A stretch of DNA of 7,837 nucleotides from an uncultured Senegalimassilia sp. Lineage in GTDB: Bacteria > Actinomycetota > Coriobacteriia > Coriobacteriales > Eggerthellaceae. Within the stretch, counting starts at the first letter, position 1, and each line of letters starts with the position of its first letter. Under the pieces are notes generated by a model. The model made no database searches, had not been told where the DNA came from, and saw only the letters and a list, made by a program, of their open reading frames with translations. The DNA is taken from the NCBI RefSeq assembly GCF_934632265.1, contig NZ_CAKTYH010000093.1, positions 1-7,837 on the forward strand. The letters are read 5' to 3'. Position numbers and translations under genes: made by a program. This document shows, in pieces, positions 6,536 through 7,837 of the stretch.

Positions 6536-7431
6536 CCTTTGACTATTTTTATTGCAGTCAGGCTGACAGCTACTCGTTTTACCGCATTCCGCGGGTGCTC
6601 ATAACGGGCGAGCATTTCAAAACGCTTTCCACTGATGCAAAGCTCTTATACAGTCTGCTGCTTGACCGCATGGGACTTTCGCTGAAAAACAAGTGGCTCG
6701 ACGATAAGGGACGGGTATACATCTACTACACCATCGACGAGATACAAAAGGATCTCTGCTGCGGTCATGTCAAGGCCGGTAAGCTGCTTGCGGAGCTTGA
6801 CACGAAAAGCGGCATCGGTCTCATTGAGCGCATAAAGCAGGGACAGGGTAAACCGACAAAAATCTACGTGAAATGGTTTGCCTCGGTGCATGAGGATAAT
6901 TCTGAAAATTCCAGACCTACAAAAGATGTACTTCTGGAGAGTCCGGAAAAAGAGGTCAAGAGAGACGAAGCATGTATTTCAAGACCTACAGAAAACGGCA
7001 GTGCAGACCTACAGAAAACGGGTGCAAATTATATTGATAATAGCCATACTGATTCCAGCCATACTTATTCATCCATCTATCCTTCTGACTATGAGGATTG
7101 TATGGAAGAGCTCAAGGAGCAGGTAGATTTTCCGCTTTTAGCGGAGAGCTATCCGAACGACGATCCTGACAGTATCTTGGAGCTTATCTGTGATGTTCTG
7201 TACAGTACCGCTCCGACAATCAGAATCGGCAGGGAGAACCTGCCGACCGGGAAGGTGCAGGACAGGTTCCGAAAGCTGCAATTTGAGCATATAGCGTATG
7301 TGCTGGATTCCCTCAGAGAGACAACGACACGCATTATAAACATAAAAGCCTATCTTCTGCGGGCGCTTTATGACGCTCCGCTCACGATAGGCCATTTTTA
7401 TTCCGCCGCGGTGAGGCATGATTTCGCATAA
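6532..7431 (+). CDS. repA: RepA_N-type replication initiator
   Basis: This 299-residue protein is a predicted replication initiator. The N-terminal part (~13-115) matches the RepA_N winged-helix pattern: FYRIPRVL, LSTDAKLLYSLLLDRM, a KNKW...GRVYIYYTIDEI stretch and GIGLIERIKQGQGKP. A Ser/Thr-rich linker (~116-185) follows. The C-terminal domain (~188-290) ends in INIKAYLLRALYDAP, as in the DUF6017-type tail often seen on Firmicute homologues. GAAAGGAG (6518-6525) precedes an ATG overlapping the sortase stop (ATGA). Such a protein would start replication of the element as a plasmid or an excised circle. The linker DNA carries iteron-like repeats, fitting the known habit of RepA_N replicons of placing the origin inside rep. 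A hairpin follows the stop directly. Confidence 0.9.
   Translation: MTFDYFYCSQADSYSFYRIPRVLITGEHFKTLSTDAKLLYSLLLDRMGLSLKNKWLDDKGRVYIYYTIDEIQKDLCCGHVKAGKLLAELDTKSGIGLIERIKQGQGKPTKIYVKWFASVHEDNSENSRPTKDVLLESPEKEVKRDEACISRPTENGSADLQKTGANYIDNSHTDSSHTYSSIYPSDYEDCMEELKEQVDFPLLAESYPNDDPDSILELICDVLYSTAPTIRIGRENLPTGKVQDRFRKLQFEHIAYVLDSLRETTTRIINIKAYLLRALYDAPLTIGHFYSAAVRHDFA
6913..7021 (+). repeat. Iteron-like repeats within repA
   Basis: AGACCTACAGAAAACGG occurs at 6982-6998 and again, identical over 17 bases, at 7005-7021 (23-bp period). A shorter copy, AGACCTACA followed by AAAGA, starts at 6913, exactly 69 bp (3 x 23) before the second. The first two full or partial copies are read as RPT, the third as ADLQKTG in another frame, so the DNA rather than the protein is repeated. 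This is what one expects of initiator binding sites. The in-between phases at 6936 and 6959 match only poorly. Confidence 0.6.
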
Positions 7432-7458
7432 ATACTTCTCACCATGAGAAGAGTTTTT
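7431..7458 (+). terminator. Hairpin between repA and parB, near-copy of the leader hairpin
   Basis: A 7-bp stem (7435-7441 with 7445-7451), extended imperfectly outwards and followed by T5, starts at the last base of the repA stop codon. Over 28 bases it matches 174-201 at 25 positions. The stem is weaker than the first copy because the outer pairs are a mismatch and a wobble. Lying between two same-strand genes with no promoter seen after it, it may attenuate rather than fully stop transcription into parB. Confidence 0.6.
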
Positions 7459-7478
7459 GAAAAACAAAGGAGGGTAAA

Positions 7479-7837
7479 ATGCCTGATAGTATACAGAAGC
7501 AGAATATACCGCTTAATAAAATTCTGGACTTTCCTGGCTTGGCATTCGGAAAGTTTTCAGATAAGAGCCTTGGCGGTCTGGTGAGCAGTCTCCAATCCAA
7601 GGGCATTGAAGAGCCGCTTATTGTGCGGCAGGGAAAAGACGGTGAGTATGAGCTGATAGCGGGCTATCGCCGCAGGAGAGCCGGGGAGCTTGCAAAGCTC
7701 TCCGATGTTCCCGCCTATGTGGTTGAGTTGGACGATAAGCAGGCTAAGGAGTGCTACTGGTGGTCAAACAGCGGCTCTTCGGAGACGCTTGAAGCCTTTA
7801 TAAAGCGCCTTAAAGAACGCGACGCTGAGCCTAAAAA
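7479..7837 (+). CDS. parB: ParB-like partition/nuclease-domain protein, cut by window end
   Basis: The first 119 codons are present and the frame is open to the window edge. AAAGGAGGG (7467-7474) precedes the ATG. The N-terminal ParB/Spo0J-like domain is clear: IPLNKILDFPG (10-20), a SLQSKGIEEPLIVR segment (37-50), YELIAGYRRRRAGELAKL (57-74) and VPAYVVELDD (77-86). The second box reads GYRRRRA where chromosomal ParB proteins have GERRxRA. After the domain, the usual Asn-Leu-Gln-Arg type continuation is replaced by a CYWWSN stretch (92-97) and a charged helix. With repA next to it, a role in partition or copy maintenance of the element is likely. Whether a DNA-binding helix-turn-helix domain follows cannot be seen. 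Confidence 0.85.
   Translation, partial: MPDSIQKQNIPLNKILDFPGLAFGKFSDKSLGGLVSSLQSKGIEEPLIVRQGKDGEYELIAGYRRRRAGELAKLSDVPAYVVELDDKQAKECYWWSNSGSSETLEAFIKRLKERDAEPK

Noticed and set aside
7042..7065. AGCCATACT repeated with a 15-bp period in repA as further iterons
   Set aside because: The copies are in frame and encode a Ser-His-Thr repeat in a low-complexity linker, so protein-level or chance repetition explains them.
1..7837. CRISPR array, tRNA, rRNA, transposase or attachment site
   Set aside because: No regularly spaced repeats with unique spacers, no RNA gene signature, and no integrase or insertion-sequence ends are visible.

Overview
The window looks like part of a mobile element (integrative conjugative element or plasmid) from a gut-type Firmicute, most likely a clostridial relative of the Oscillospiraceae/Lachnospiraceae. 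The reasons are strong GGAGG-type ribosome binding sites, LPxTG sortase substrates, class C sortases, and a RepA_N-type replication initiator followed by a ParB-like gene. The host assignment is inference; no chromosomal flank, integrase or attachment site is visible.

Layout. Positions 1-255 are non-coding and AT-rich, ending in two consecutive terminator-like hairpins just before the first gene. Next comes a small Cys-rich protein (256-471). It is followed by a large LPFTG-anchored surface protein (511-2106) with a thioester-type N-terminal domain and two SpaA/CnaB domains, the likely tip or ancillary pilin. This overlaps by 4 nt a backbone pilin (2103-3968) with a perfect WxxxVxVYPK pilin motif and an LPKTG signal, closed by a terminator (3982-4015). 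An AT-richer gene on the opposite strand (4018-4896, DUF4238 family) then interrupts the cluster. Plus-strand coding resumes with two different class C-type sortases (4981-5832, 5825-6535), which overlap each other. The second overlaps repA (6532-7431) by 4 nt. A hairpin almost identical to the one at 171-202 separates repA from a parB-like gene (7479 to the window edge).

How the parts fit. The two pilins and two sortases form a self-sufficient sortase-assembled pilus module. One sortase probably polymerises the backbone through Lys239, and the tip protein probably mediates attachment. Translational overlap ties the sortases to the replication initiator, so expression of the pilus enzymes and maintenance of the element may be linked. 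A pilus carried on a mobile element could promote host adhesion or mating-pair contact; the sequence alone cannot decide which.

Most noteworthy signals: a 17-nt iteron-like repeat inside repA that appears in two different reading frames; a recurrent hairpin in front of two different genes; loss of the predicted thioester Gln in the tip protein; a cysteine-rich backbone pilin; and the antisense DUF4238 cargo gene that splits the pilins from their sortases.
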